Shown: positions 7,651 through 16,101, counted from the stretch's first letter. The stretch: 64,000 nt of DNA from Apilactobacillus nanyangensis (GCF_016861915.1 NZ_BOLX01000008.1:1-64000); one strand, 5' to 3'. Numbers and translations are program-made. Notes: a model not told the origin generated them from the sequence alone.

Positions 7651-9828
7651 ATGAACGATTTGGAACAATCAATCATTACAAAAATTAGAAAAGAACTAGG
7701 CAGTTATTCAGAAAAACAAATCTCTGCCGTTATTTCCATGTTAGAAGATGGCAATACAGTTCCTTTCATCGCCAGATATCGTAAGGAACGTACAGGCAGT
7801 TTGGATGAAGTGCAAATCAGAGAAATTGCCGATGCCAACACAAAAATTACCAATCTAGAAAAACGTAAAGAAGAAGTTCTCCGTTTAATCGAAGAACAAG
7901 GTAAGCTAACCGATAAACTAAAATCAGACATTGAAAAAGCCGAATCAATGCAAAGAGTCGAAGACTTGTACCTACCATACAAGAAAAAGAAGAAGACTAA
8001 GGCAATGATTGCTAGAGAACAAGGTTTAGAACCATTGGCGAAACTTGTTTTAGCTAACGATGATTCCTTTGTGAATAAGGCAAAAGACTACGTGGATGTA
8101 GAAAAAGAATTGAACAATGTTGAAGATGTCTTAAACGGTATTCATGAAATCCTAGCCGAAGATATCGGAAACGATGCCCATTTAAGAGAGTGGATTCGAG
8201 AAGATACCAAAAAGCACGGCCAAATTGCCAGCAAGGCCAAGAAGGATGCTGATGAAAAAGACAAAAAGCACGTCTATGAAGATTACTATGAATTCTCACA
8301 ACCAATTAACCAATTGAAGAACCATCGTGTCCTAGCGTTAAATCGTGGTGAAAACGAAAAGATATTAACCGTCAGCATTGATGTCAATATCAATGTTATT
8401 TACAAGTTCTTGCAAGCGGAAACTAACCGTAAGCGTAACGGCAAGTCCGCTGAATTTGTGAAGGATGCTTATGAAGATGCATACGCTCGTTTTATGAAAC
8501 CAGCCATTGATCGTGAAATCAGAAATGAATTAACCGATGAAGCTGATGAACACGCCATTAATATCTTTGGTCGTAACTTGTATAATCTACTAATGCAAGC
8601 ACCAATCAAGGGCAAGGTAGTGATTGGTTTTGACCCAGCTTACCGTACTGGATGTAAATTAGCTGCAATTGACGATAACGGGAAGTTCTTGGATAAGTTA
8701 GTGATTTATCCACACAAACCAGCAAGTGATGCTAAACGCCAACAAGCAAAAAAACAACTGGTTGATTTCATTAAGAAGAACCATGCCGAAATGATTGCAA
8801 TTGGAAATGGGACAGCTAGTCGTGAATCGGAACAATTTGTGTCTGAATTAATTAAAGAAAATAATCTACCGGTTTATTACGTAATTGTTAATGAAGCCGG
8901 AGCTTCTGTATACTCTGCCAGTCAAAATGCGCGTGATGAATTTCCTGATTTTCACGTTGAAGAACGTTCTGCTGTGAGTATCGGAAGACGACTTCAAGAT
9001 CCGTTAGCAGAATTGATTAAGATTGATCCTAAGTCAGTTGGGGTTGGTCAATACCAACATGATTTACCCGCAAAACAACTAGATGCTCAATTGGATCGAG
9101 TTGTGGAAACTGCCGTTAATAAAGTTGGAGTTAATGTTAATACAGCTAGTCCTGAATTATTAACCCATATTTCTGGAATGACTAAGACTACCGCAAAGAA
9201 TGTGGTTAAGTTTAGAAATGAAAATGGTGAATACAAGACACGTCAATCCTTATCTAAGGTACCTAGATTAGGACAAAAGACTTATGAACAAGCTATTGGT
9301 TTCTTAAGAATCTTAGACGGTAGTAATCCACTTGATAATACAGACATTCACCCGGAAAGTTACAAGATTGCTAACCAAATTGTGGATGAATTGAATTTTA
9401 GTTTGGATTCATTGGGAACCAGTGAAATTAATCAAGCTTTATCCACATTCGATGTTGATAAGTTTATTAATGAAAATGGGTATGGAAAGCAAACCGTATT
9501 AGACATCATCGATGGATTAAAACGTCCAGGAAGAGACTTCCGTGATAACATGCCAACGCCAGTCCTAAAGCAAGATGTATTGAAGATTGAGGACTTAAAA
9601 GAAGGGATGCAACTACAAGGAACAGTTAGAAATGTAATCGACTTTGGTGCTTTCGTTGATGTTGCTGTGAAGCAAGATGGGCTTGTCCACATTTCACAAA
9701 TGAGTGACCAATTTATTTCAGACCCAAGCAGTGTTGTTTCCGTTGGAGACATTGTTGACGTATGGGTATTATCAGTTGATATTAAGCGTAATCGGATTCA
9801 ACTAACGATGATTAATCCGGAGAAGTGA
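7651..9828 (+). CDS. tex: Tex-family S1 RNA-binding transcription accessory protein
   Basis: A conserved nucleic-acid-binding protein linked to transcription, related to eukaryotic Spt6. The 725 aa show the usual order: N-terminal helical region with PFIARYRKERTGSLDE (about residues 36-51), a YqgF/RNase-H-like domain beginning near VVIGFDPAYRTGCK (about 322), helix-hairpin-helix segments near VNTASPELL and GYGKQTVLDI, and a C-terminal S1 domain (GTVRNVIDFGAFVDV, last 80 residues). Full-length. The ATG at 7651 has only a weak ribosome site (AAATGAG immediately upstream). sprT follows after 10 bp. Confidence 0.93.
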   Translation: MNDLEQSIITKIRKELGSYSEKQISAVISMLEDGNTVPFIARYRKERTGSLDEVQIREIADANTKITNLEKRKEEVLRLIEEQGKLTDKLKSDIEKAESMQRVEDLYLPYKKKKKTKAMIAREQGLEPLAKLVLANDDSFVNKAKDYVDVEKELNNVEDVLNGIHEILAEDIGNDAHLREWIREDTKKHGQIASKAKKDADEKDKKHVYEDYYEFSQPINQLKNHRVLALNRGENEKILTVSIDVNINVIYKFLQAETNRKRNGKSAEFVKDAYEDAYARFMKPAIDREIRNELTDEADEHAINIFGRNLYNLLMQAPIKGKVVIGFDPAYRTGCKLAAIDDNGKFLDKLVIYPHKPASDAKRQQAKKQLVDFIKKNHAEMIAIGNGTASRESEQFVSELIKENNLPVYYVIVNEAGASVYSASQNARDEFPDFHVEERSAVSIGRRLQDPLAELIKIDPKSVGVGQYQHDLPAKQLDAQLDRVVETAVNKVGVNVNTASPELLTHISGMTKTTAKNVVKFRNENGEYKTRQSLSKVPRLGQKTYEQAIGFLRILDGSNPLDNTDIHPESYKIANQIVDELNFSLDSLGTSEINQALSTFDVDKFINENGYGKQTVLDIIDGLKRPGRDFRDNMPTPVLKQDVLKIEDLKEGMQLQGTVRNVIDFGAFVDVAVKQDGLVHISQMSDQFISDPSSVVSVGDIVDVWVLSVDIKRNRIQLTMINPEK

Positions 9829-9838
9829 TAAAATTTAA

Positions 9839-10285
9839 ATGAATGATCAAGAATTACAAACATTGGTGGAAAAGATTTCACAAGAATCATTCGCCAAACC
9901 ATTTAAGCACCGTGCTTACTTTAATAGTCGTTTAAGAACTACAGGTGGAAGATACCATGTGGCTAGTCATGATATTGATATTAATCCTAAGATGTTAACA
10001 GAACATTCGATGGAGATATTGGTAGGGGTGATAAAACACGAGCTTTGCCATTACCATCTACACCTTGCAGGGTATTCTGGTAAGCATAATACCTTGGCTT
10101 TTAAACGATTGTTGAAGACAGTGGGAGGATCAAGATTTGCACCGGCACCTGTGGACAAGCGTCCGTTTAAATATGTTTGTACACATTGTGGACAAACTTA
10201 CCGCCGTAAGCGTAGAATTGACACTCACAAGTATGTATGTGGAAAATGTCGTGGAAAACTAAAACTAGACACTGGAGATGATTAG
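9839..10285 (+). CDS. sprL: SprT-like zinc metalloprotease-family protein
   Basis: A SprT-like (YdcK) protein of 148 aa. The metal site HELCHYHLH (about residues 66-74) has the HExxH pattern of zincin proteases. The C-terminus carries a zinc ribbon built from CTHCG and CGKCRG. Substrate in bacteria is unknown; eukaryotic Spartan relatives cut DNA-protein crosslinks. It is in an operon between tex and the homoserine-kinase-like gene, whose ATG alternative start overlaps its end. In lactobacilli the gene commonly accompanies tex. Confidence 0.85.
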   Translation: MNDQELQTLVEKISQESFAKPFKHRAYFNSRLRTTGGRYHVASHDIDINPKMLTEHSMEILVGVIKHELCHYHLHLAGYSGKHNTLAFKRLLKTVGGSRFAPAPVDKRPFKYVCTHCGQTYRRKRRIDTHKYVCGKCRGKLKLDTGDD

Positions 10286-10286
10286 T

Positions 10287-11162
10287 TTGGATAAAAAAAT
10301 AATTATCCGAGTACCTGCTACATCAACAGGAATCGGAGCTGGAATTAACTCAATCGGAATTGCTTTTGGCTTATACTACACAGTCATTGTTGAAGAAGAA
10401 ATGCAACACTGGCAAGTAAACCATGCGTTAGGTGATGACGTTCCAAACGATGAAAATAACATTATTGTGCAAACCATCCTAAAGGTGGATCCAACAATCA
10501 AACCTCACCAATTAACTGTTATGTCAGATGTTCCAATTGGAAGAGGCCTTGGTTCAAGTACTACTGCAATTGTTGCTGGAATCAAGATTGCTAACGCATT
10601 AGGGGAATTAGACTTATCACTAGATGATGAGATTAATATTGGTAGTAAGATTGAAGGTCATGCTGATGGTGTAGCATCTGCTTTATTGGGTGACATTACT
10701 GTTTCTTACTTTAATGGTGAAATGGCTACAACAGTTAAGACCCAAATTCCAGAGGTTATTAACGCATTAGTATACCTAACTAAGGATGATGGTAGCGACA
10801 AAGCTATCTACAAGAACCAAGTTAGCTCTGTAGACGCCGTAAAAGCCAGCAGTGCAACCAATGTGCTAGTGGCCTCATTAATGAGCAATGAATGGACTAA
10901 AGCCACTGAAATGATGGAAAATGACGCTATTTACACGGATAACATCTATGAAGTGGTACCAGAACTTGAAACCATCAGAAAACGAGCCCATGAATTGGGA
11001 ATCTACGGTACGTTCCTAAATCAATCACACCGTTGTGTAATTACATTTGGTACTGAATCTGAATTGAATCAATTACGTGATAGATTGAACGTTGGAAAAC
11101 TCGATGGAGTGATGAGATTGATTAAGGTAGATCACAGTGGTGCCACTGTACGCGGTGAATAA
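10287..11162 (+). CDS. GHMP-family kinase, divergent homoserine kinase-like
   Basis: The fold and layout are those of homoserine kinase (ThrB): an N-terminal VPATS block, a VPIGRGLGSSTTAIVAGI ATP-binding motif, and IEGHADGVASALLG in place of the usual EGHPDNVAPALLGG. Key positions differ from canonical ThrB: ANLGPGFD is TGIGAGIN, GHPDN is GHADG, and the glycine-rich third motif near the C-terminus is replaced by LNQSHRCVITFG. It may phosphorylate another small alcohol. I place the start at TTG 10287, nine bases after GGAG; an in-frame ATG at 10278 is too close to that site. It overlaps no threonine genes and ends the tex-sprT operon. Confidence 0.75.
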   Translation: MDKKIIIRVPATSTGIGAGINSIGIAFGLYYTVIVEEEMQHWQVNHALGDDVPNDENNIIVQTILKVDPTIKPHQLTVMSDVPIGRGLGSSTTAIVAGIKIANALGELDLSLDDEINIGSKIEGHADGVASALLGDITVSYFNGEMATTVKTQIPEVINALVYLTKDDGSDKAIYKNQVSSVDAVKASSATNVLVASLMSNEWTKATEMMENDAIYTDNIYEVVPELETIRKRAHELGIYGTFLNQSHRCVITFGTESELNQLRDRLNVGKLDGVMRLIKVDHSGATVRGE

Positions 11163-11180
11163 AAAAATTTAAAACACCTA

Positions 11181-11209
11181 TTGCAAAGTAGGGAAAAATC
11201 ACATATAAT
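11181..11209 (+). promoter_or_regulatory. tRNA-Leu promoter
   Basis: TTGCAA (11181-11186), 17 bp, TATAAT (11204-11209). The start is predicted near 11216, in the 3' arm of the terminator hairpin, 14 nt before tRNA-Leu. Confidence 0.7.
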
Positions 11210-11226
11210 AATATTTGTGATTTTTT
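11194..11226 (+). terminator. Terminator of the tex operon, with the tRNA-Leu -10 in its loop
   Basis: AAAAATCACA (11194-11203) pairs with TGTGATTTTT (11216-11225). The 12-nt loop holds TATAAT, the tRNA-Leu -10 box. Confidence 0.75.
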
Positions 11227-11229
11227 ATT

Positions 11230-11315
11230 GCGGCCATGGCGGAATTGGCAGACGCGCAAGATTAAGGATCTTGTCGGGATTAATCCCGGTGGAAGTTCGA
11301 GTCTTCTTGGCCGCA
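11230..11315 (+). tRNA. tRNA-Leu (AAG)
   Basis: An 86-nt class II tRNA. Acceptor GCGGCCA (11230-11236) pairs with TGGCCGC (11308-11314), discriminator A11315. Anticodon stem CAAGA/TCTTG encloses the 7-nt loop TTAAGGA, so the anticodon is AAG (11264-11266), decoding CUU and, if A34 is deaminated to inosine, CUC and CUA. The long variable arm GTCGGGATTAATCCCGGT fits leucine. An A34 leucine tRNA is not the general bacterial pattern. Confidence 0.92.
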
Positions 11316-11337
11316 TTAATGAGAAATCATTATCACA

Positions 11338-11343
11338 TATAAT
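11338..11343 (+). promoter_or_regulatory. Possible tRNA-His -10 box
   Basis: TATAAT at 11338-11343, part of a 16-bp sequence (11333-11348) that repeats 11199-11214 exactly. A start from it would fall at or next to the first base of tRNA-His. No -35 is visible, so it may be only a repeat remnant. Confidence 0.3.
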
Positions 11344-11348
11344 AATAT

Positions 11349-11422
11349 GGCGGTAGTGGTGAAGTGGTTAACACATCGGATTGTGGTTCCGACACGCGTG
11401 GGTTCGATTCCCACCTACCGCC
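11349..11422 (+). tRNA. tRNA-His (GUG)
   Basis: A 74-nt tRNA including the extra G at position -1 (11349), which faces C73 (11422). Acceptor GCGGTAG (11350-11356) pairs with CTACCGC (11415-11421). Anticodon loop TTGTGGT gives GTG at 11383-11385. Confidence 0.95.
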
Positions 11423-11423
11423 C

Positions 11424-11507
11424 TTTTATTGGGCTATAGCCAAGTGGTAAGGCAACGGGTTTTGATCCCGTGATGCGCTGGTTCGAACCCAGCTAGCCCA
11501 ACTACTT
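11424..11507 (+). repeat. 84-bp exact repeat containing tRNA-Gln, second copy
   Basis: Same sequence as 2298-2381. Confidence 0.85.
11430..11501 (+). tRNA. tRNA-Gln (UUG), copy 2
   Basis: Identical over its whole length to the copy at 2304-2375. Anticodon TTG. It ends the tRNA-Leu/His/Gln cluster and is followed by a strong terminator. Confidence 0.95.
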
Positions 11508-11544
11508 AAAAAGGAGACATCCAAATGGATGTCTCCTTTTTCTT
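11508..11544 (+). terminator. Terminator of the tRNA-Leu/His/Gln cluster
   Basis: A 15-bp stem, 11508-11522 with 11527-11541 (core AGGAGACATCC/GGATGTCTCCT), loop AAAT, T-rich 3' end. Confidence 0.9.
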
Positions 11545-11574
11545 TGCCTTCATCGATTAATAAAATAGGGGATA

Positions 11575-11607
11575 CAAAAAAGGCTCTGGTATTAACCAGA
11601 GCCTTTT
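11575..11607 (-). terminator. Terminator of the LCP gene
   Basis: AAAAGGCTCTGGT (11578-11590) pairs with ACCAGAGCCTTTT (11595-11607). On the minus strand the stem is followed by a T-run, complementary to 11575-11580. Confidence 0.88.
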
Positions 11608-11613
11608 ATTTTA

Positions 11614-12708
11614 TTATCTGTCATTTGAGTAATTGATTTGAGTTGAAGAACTACTCATAACGCTGGCACCAACACTGTAGTCACTAGTTTGACTTTGTGT
11701 TGAGTTTAATGAAGTAAGTTTACTTAATCCAAGACTTTCTCTAATTGAGTTTGAAACGTTTAGAAGTGTGTCTTGAGTTGGTACTTCATAATCAATACCG
11801 TCAACAACAGCAGTTTCACCTTGAAGAGTTTGTGACTTGATGTGGTGAGTTGCATTTCCGTATCTTTCACGTAAAGCAACCATATCATCAAACTTCATAT
11901 CAGTCTTAAGTTTACCTGAGATTGAATTTAGAATTGATTTGTATCTTGGTAATGAAGAAATATTCATACCCTTTAGAACAAGTTTTTGTAGTACTTGTCT
12001 TTGTCTTACTTGACGACCGTAGTCACCAGCAGGATCTTGATGTCTCATTCTTGAGTATGCAAGAGCTTGGGCACCATTCAATGTAACTGTCTTACCCTTA
12101 ACAACGTTCGCAGCACCATAATGGAAAGTTAAAGGAGGAGTAACGGTAACACCACCCACAGCGTTAACCATCTTTTCTAGACCACCCATGTTAATAATTG
12201 CATAGAAGTCAATTGGAACGTTTAACAAGTTTTGTACAGTTTGTACGGCACTTGAAGCACCACCAATAGTGTATGCAGCATTAATCTTTTCGTAAGGTTG
12301 TGAATCGCCAGGAACAGTAACCTTAGTATCACGTGGGATACTTGTTAGGTAAATTGTTTCTTTTTTAGGATTAACAGTAGCTAGAATCATTGTATCTGTT
12401 CTACCTGTGTCATGACGTCCTAGGGCACCAGTATCAGTACCTAGAAGTAAGATTGAAACAGGTTTGTTTTGAGCGATGATGCTAGATACGTTTCTTTCTT
12501 TTGTGGATAAACCTGGTTGATAAGCCTTATCCGCAGCATTCTTCATGTTGACATAAACACCATGAGCAATGATTAATCCAGCAACTAGTAGAACTAATGT
12601 GACAATAAGAGTGATCCATGCACTCTTATGACTCTTCTTCTTCTTGAAGTGAGGTTGGTTTCCTCTAGTTCTGGAAGCTCTATCGATGTTTTGATTATTG
12701 TTTTGCAT
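11614..12708 (-). CDS. LytR-CpsA-Psr (LCP) family wall-polymer ligase
   Basis: LCP enzymes attach teichoic acids or polysaccharides from undecaprenyl carriers to peptidoglycan outside the membrane. The 364-aa protein has a basic cytoplasmic N-terminus, one membrane anchor at about residues 30-53 (rich in L, I, V), and the LCP domain with SILLLGTDTG, GRTDTMILATVNP, SIPRDTKV, INAAYTIGG and ALAYSRMRHQDPAGDYGRQ containing the conserved arginines and aspartates. A Ser/Thr-rich tail follows. ATG start with AAGGAG 13 nt upstream, a long spacing. Which polymer it ligates cannot be read here. Confidence 0.9.
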   Translation of the reverse strand: MQNNNQNIDRASRTRGNQPHFKKKKSHKSAWITLIVTLVLLVAGLIIAHGVYVNMKNAADKAYQPGLSTKERNVSSIIAQNKPVSILLLGTDTGALGRHDTGRTDTMILATVNPKKETIYLTSIPRDTKVTVPGDSQPYEKINAAYTIGGASSAVQTVQNLLNVPIDFYAIINMGGLEKMVNAVGGVTVTPPLTFHYGAANVVKGKTVTLNGAQALAYSRMRHQDPAGDYGRQVRQRQVLQKLVLKGMNISSLPRYKSILNSISGKLKTDMKFDDMVALRERYGNATHHIKSQTLQGETAVVDGIDYEVPTQDTLLNVSNSIRESLGLSKLTSLNSTQSQTSDYSVGASVMSSSSTQINYSNDR

Positions 12709-12743
12709 AAATCAAAAATAGCTCCTTTTTTCTGAATTTCCCC

Positions 12744-12749
12744 ATTATA
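12744..12749 (-). promoter_or_regulatory. LCP gene -10 box
   Basis: TATAAT on the minus strand (12749-12744), with TTACGT 17 bp upstream as a weak -35. Confidence 0.5.
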
Positions 12750-12876
12750 CTACCTATAATTAAGATACGTAAATATAACTTTTATTATAAACTTATTTTT
12801 TTAAAAAGAATAATAGTTACGAGATATGTAATAAATTGTAATGTATTTGTTACATTTTTAATAAGGTCGGGGGATA

Positions 12877-12885
12877 TGATATAAT
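12877..12885 (+). promoter_or_regulatory. eamA-family gene extended -10 promoter
   Basis: TG-A-TATAAT at 12877-12885 with no clear -35; leader of about 90 nt. The rest of the 273-bp gap shows no further feature I can support. Confidence 0.5.
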
Positions 12886-12981
12886 TCTGATGTTAATATA
12901 AAAAACATCACAACATGAACTTTAAGCTTGTAGTGTATCAAGTTTTTTATAATTTGTAAATTTAAAGGAGCGCGTTTAAAG

Positions 12982-13935
12982 TTGAAAAAGACTTTTCTGT
13001 ATGTTTTAATTTCCACATTTATGTTTAGTTCAATGGAAATTGCACTAAAAAGTGTCCAAGGAGTTTTTAGTCCAATCCAATTGAATTTAATTCGATTCTT
13101 TATTGGGGGATTAGTATTAATTCCAATCGTGATGAAGAATGGAAAGCAAACATTATTGACGAGTAAATGGAAAAGTTTAGGTGTCTTCTTATTAACTGGA
13201 TTTTTGTGTGTAGTCGTTAGTATGACGCTATTCCAATTGGCAATCATGTACGATGAAGCATCAACGGTAGCAGTGCTATTTAGTTGTAATCCAGTATTTG
13301 CATTACTATTCGCTTTCTTTATTCTAAGGGAAAAGATTAGTCGACTAGGATTTATTTCACTAGTTCTTTCTATTATCGGATTGCTTGTAATAGTTAATCC
13401 GGCCAACCTTACCAACCCATTGGGAATTTCATTAGCATTGGGTTCAGCACTAACATTTGGTCTTTACAGCATTGTATCCAGATGGGGTTCACAAGTTACC
13501 GGTCAAAATGGATTAGCAACTACTTGCTACACATTTTTAGCCGGATCTGTCGAACTTTTAATTTTAGTATCAATTACAAATATTTCTGCTGTTGCAAACT
13601 ACATGAATAAGGTAGAATGGTTAAAACCATTCGCAAACACACCAATAATTCATAATATTTCCATGAATTATTTCTGGATTCTATTATTTATTTGTGTCTG
13701 TGTTACAGGTGGTGGATTTGCATTCTACTTCCTTGCTATGGAAAGAGCAGGGGTATCAATTGCCTCAATCGTATTTTTCATCAAACCAGGATTGGCACCA
13801 ATTTTGGCAATGATTTTGTTAGGTGAAAAGATTGCAATTAATACTTGGATTGGAATTGTGATTATTCTAATCGGTTCTGTGATTACGTTTATTGGTAGTC
13901 AGATGGAACAAAAGAATGCTGCATTAGAAGAATAA
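12982..13935 (+). CDS. EamA/DMT-superfamily transporter
   Basis: A drug/metabolite transporter-type permease of 317 aa with about ten hydrophobic helices in two EamA repeats, the second beginning near the [20 protein letters not shown] region. The repeat ends show the usual [14 protein letters not shown] and [13 protein letters not shown] segments. Substrate cannot be assigned; members export amino acids, metabolites or drugs. TTG start eleven bases after AAAGGAG. The phosphoglycerate mutase gene follows within 15 bp, so they form an operon. Confidence 0.85.
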   Translation: MKKTFLYVLISTFMFSSMEIALKSVQGVFSPIQLNLIRFFIGGLVLIPIVMKNGKQTLLTSKWKSLGVFLLTGFLCVVVSMTLFQLAIMYDEASTVAVLFSCNPVFALLFAFFILREKISRLGFISLVLSIIGLLVIVNPANLTNPLGISLALGSALTFGLYSIVSRWGSQVTGQNGLATTCYTFLAGSVELLILVSITNISAVANYMNKVEWLKPFANTPIIHNISMNYFWILLFICVCVTGGGFAFYFLAMERAGVSIASIVFFIKPGLAPILAMILLGEKIAINTWIGIVIILIGSVITFIGSQMEQKNAALEE

Positions 13936-13949
13936 AAAGAGATGATAAT

Positions 13950-14618
13950 ATGTCGTATTTAGTAATCATGCGTCATGGTCAAAGTGTTGCCAACGAAAAA
14001 AATGTTTTCACTGGTTGGAGTGATGTTGCCTTAACAGAAAAAGGTATTCAACAGGCTCACGATGCTGGTAAGAAGATTAATCAATTGGGAATTGATTTTG
14101 ATCATGCTCATACTTCGTTTTTAAAACGCGCAATTGAAACGTTGCATATTGTGTTAAGTGAAATTAACCAACAATATATTCAAGAGACTAAGTCATGGCG
14201 ACTAAATGAACGTCATTATGGAGCGTTGCGCGGTCGTAAAAAAGATGACGTTAAGTTACAATATGGGCCTGAAAAGTTTGCTGAATTTAGACGCAGCTAT
14301 ACAACGGTCCCACCATTGTTGGATCAACCCGATGAAGAGCATAAGTATGAAAAAATCGGTGTGATTGAACCACGTGGTGAAAGTCTAAAGATGGCCTATG
14401 AAAGATTGATACCATACTGGCAAGACTCGATTGCTCCTAAGTTATTAGACGGTCAAAACGAGTTGGTAGTTGCCCATGGTTCAACGCTAAGGGCATTAAT
14501 TAAGTATTTAGATAATATTAGTGATGATGACATTGATCGAGTGGAAGTTCCAAATGGAAAACCAATCGTTTATCATTTCGATGATAAGTTGAATGTAATT
14601 AGTAAAAAGACAATATAA
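13950..14618 (+). CDS. gpmA: 2,3-bisphosphoglycerate-dependent phosphoglycerate mutase family protein
   Basis: Member of the histidine phosphatase superfamily; GpmA interconverts 3- and 2-phosphoglycerate. Conserved here: RHGQS with catalytic His near residue 9, [24 protein letters not shown] with the acid/base Glu, and AHGSTLRAL with the second His. Differences from textbook GpmA are A for W in the RHGxSxWN motif, S for N in AHGNSLRAL, and a slightly short length of 222 aa. It could be the main mutase or a paralogue. It is cotranscribed with the EamA transporter. Confidence 0.82.
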   Translation: MSYLVIMRHGQSVANEKNVFTGWSDVALTEKGIQQAHDAGKKINQLGIDFDHAHTSFLKRAIETLHIVLSEINQQYIQETKSWRLNERHYGALRGRKKDDVKLQYGPEKFAEFRRSYTTVPPLLDQPDEEHKYEKIGVIEPRGESLKMAYERLIPYWQDSIAPKLLDGQNELVVAHGSTLRALIKYLDNISDDDIDRVEVPNGKPIVYHFDDKLNVISKKTI

Positions 14619-14649
14619 AAAGAGCTGATAATTTATCAGCTCTTTTTTT
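14617..14649. terminator. Bidirectional terminator between gpmA and pepC
   Basis: GAGCTGATA (14622-14630) pairs with TATCAGCTC (14634-14642), flanked by A and T runs that serve both strands. Confidence 0.85.
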
Positions 14650-14654
14650 GTGAT

Positions 14655-15998
14655 TTATTTTTCGTTAAATGCAAGTGTTCCCATTGGATCCCATGGATCT
14701 AATACAACTGGGTCTTGTTCTTGATTCTTCTTATCTTCTTCAGATAGGTATTTCTTGTTGATAACAACTTGGTAAGTGAAACGTCTGAACCATGACTCAC
14801 TCATTACAAAGTATCCCTTTGAACCAACTTGGTTACCCCAAGAGTTTTCAATCTTCCACTTAGTAGGTTGACCATCAACGATATCAACACCAGTGATAAC
14901 CATAGCATGGTTCATAACACTTTGGTGGTAGTCTAGTTGTTCATCTTTACTCATTAATAAATCAATGTCGAATAATTCATCCTTTGAGTATAGGTTGTCG
15001 TCCATGATTCCTTTTTTACGATCTGATTCCTTTGAAACGTCGCTTCCGAACCAAACGCTTTCACCGTTCTTTAATTGGGTGATGGTTAGTTCTTCCAGAC
15101 GATCCATTTCAAGATTTAAATGCTTAACTTGGCGACCATCGATAACGTTACCTAACATATCAACGGTGTAAGTCTTTTCGTATGGTTTGTCTAATGTAGG
15201 GGAGTTAATGATTGAAACGTAATCTTCTAGGTTTAAGTTTACGTATTTATCAAAGAACTTCTTTGGAGTTAAATCAGTATCGATGTGGTATTCGTTTTTT
15301 TCATCACGGTATTCAAAGTTGAATTCCGAAACAGGTTCACCGAATGAATAGACTAAGACACGGTAAATTTCGCTTAACATTTCGTCTTTTACCTTTTCGA
15401 TATCTGAACTGTTTTGTGAAACTAGTTCACGTAGTTGAATGGCATCCATTCTTAGCTTTTGGTTTAATACAACGTTTAATTCTGAAGTATCGTTACTTAC
15501 GGCAGTTTCAACCATTGCTGATTGAGGAACAACACCGTACTTTTCGATTACCGCACATAACATGTCCCATTGACCACCATCTTGTTGTGGTGAATCTAAT
15601 AGCCATGAAACACGGCGTGAAGTTAATGGTTCATCAGCAGTCTTGATAATGTTTTCTAAGAACCAGTTACATTTTTCAAACTTATCCCAGAAAGTAGTGT
15701 AAATTTGTGATAATTCAAAATCACCAGATAAGTTGAAGTTTTTAGCTAGGTTATGACGCATAGTATTTAGCGCTGCGAAAATCCAGCAACGGCCACTATG
15801 TTTTTGGTTGGCAACTTCACCAGTATCGATTTCAATTGAAAAGTTTGGCTTCATGTTACCTTCCGCTTCGAAGTTGGCAGCTGAAGAGTTGATACCATTA
15901 TGGCTTATGGCTCTTTGCATTACCTTAGCTTCTTTACGATCTAATAAATCGTTATGATATTTTTGGATATTTTCATTACTAATACTTTTAGACATCAT
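14655..15998 (-). CDS. pepC: Aminopeptidase C (bleomycin hydrolase family, C1 cysteine peptidase)
   Basis: A cytoplasmic, normally hexameric aminopeptidase that trims imported peptides, complementing peptide uptake by DtpT. The 447-aa protein has the catalytic triad in order: Cys in HSGRCWIFAALN near residue 70, His in NHAMVITGVD, and Asn in IENSWGNQVGSKGYF. Length matches lactobacillus PepC. Two adjacent ATGs begin it (15998 and 15995). GGAGG is 4 nt before the first and 7 nt before the second, so the second may be used. It has an extended -10 promoter at 16021-16029. Confidence 0.95.
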   Translation of the reverse strand: MMSKSISNENIQKYHNDLLDRKEAKVMQRAISHNGINSSAANFEAEGNMKPNFSIEIDTGEVANQKHSGRCWIFAALNTMRHNLAKNFNLSGDFELSQIYTTFWDKFEKCNWFLENIIKTADEPLTSRRVSWLLDSPQQDGGQWDMLCAVIEKYGVVPQSAMVETAVSNDTSELNVVLNQKLRMDAIQLRELVSQNSSDIEKVKDEMLSEIYRVLVYSFGEPVSEFNFEYRDEKNEYHIDTDLTPKKFFDKYVNLNLEDYVSIINSPTLDKPYEKTYTVDMLGNVIDGRQVKHLNLEMDRLEELTITQLKNGESVWFGSDVSKESDRKKGIMDDNLYSKDELFDIDLLMSKDEQLDYHQSVMNHAMVITGVDIVDGQPTKWKIENSWGNQVGSKGYFVMSESWFRRFTYQVVINKKYLSEEDKKNQEQDPVVLDPWDPMGTLAFNEK

Positions 15999-16020
15999 GA
16001 TTCCTCCTTGCTTTTATAAT

Positions 16021-16029
16021 ATTATATCA
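16021..16029 (-). promoter_or_regulatory. pepC extended -10 promoter
   Basis: On the minus strand TG-A-TATAAT, about 25 nt upstream of the pepC start codon. Confidence 0.5.
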
Positions 16030-16054
16030 TTCAGGTCAAATGCTCTTAAGACAC

Positions 16055-16091
16055 AAAAAACCGTGATAATAAGACCTGCTTACTATCACGG
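16055..16091 (-). terminator. rpiA terminator
   Basis: CCGTGATA (16061-16068) pairs with TATCACGG (16084-16091), with a TTTTTT tail on the minus strand (16060-16055). Confidence 0.85.
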
Positions 16092-16101
16092 CTTTGATTA
16101 A

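Noticed and set aside
12858-13415. A 185-aa minus-strand open frame
   Set aside because: It lies antisense to the EamA transporter gene, has no ribosome site and no recognisable motif.
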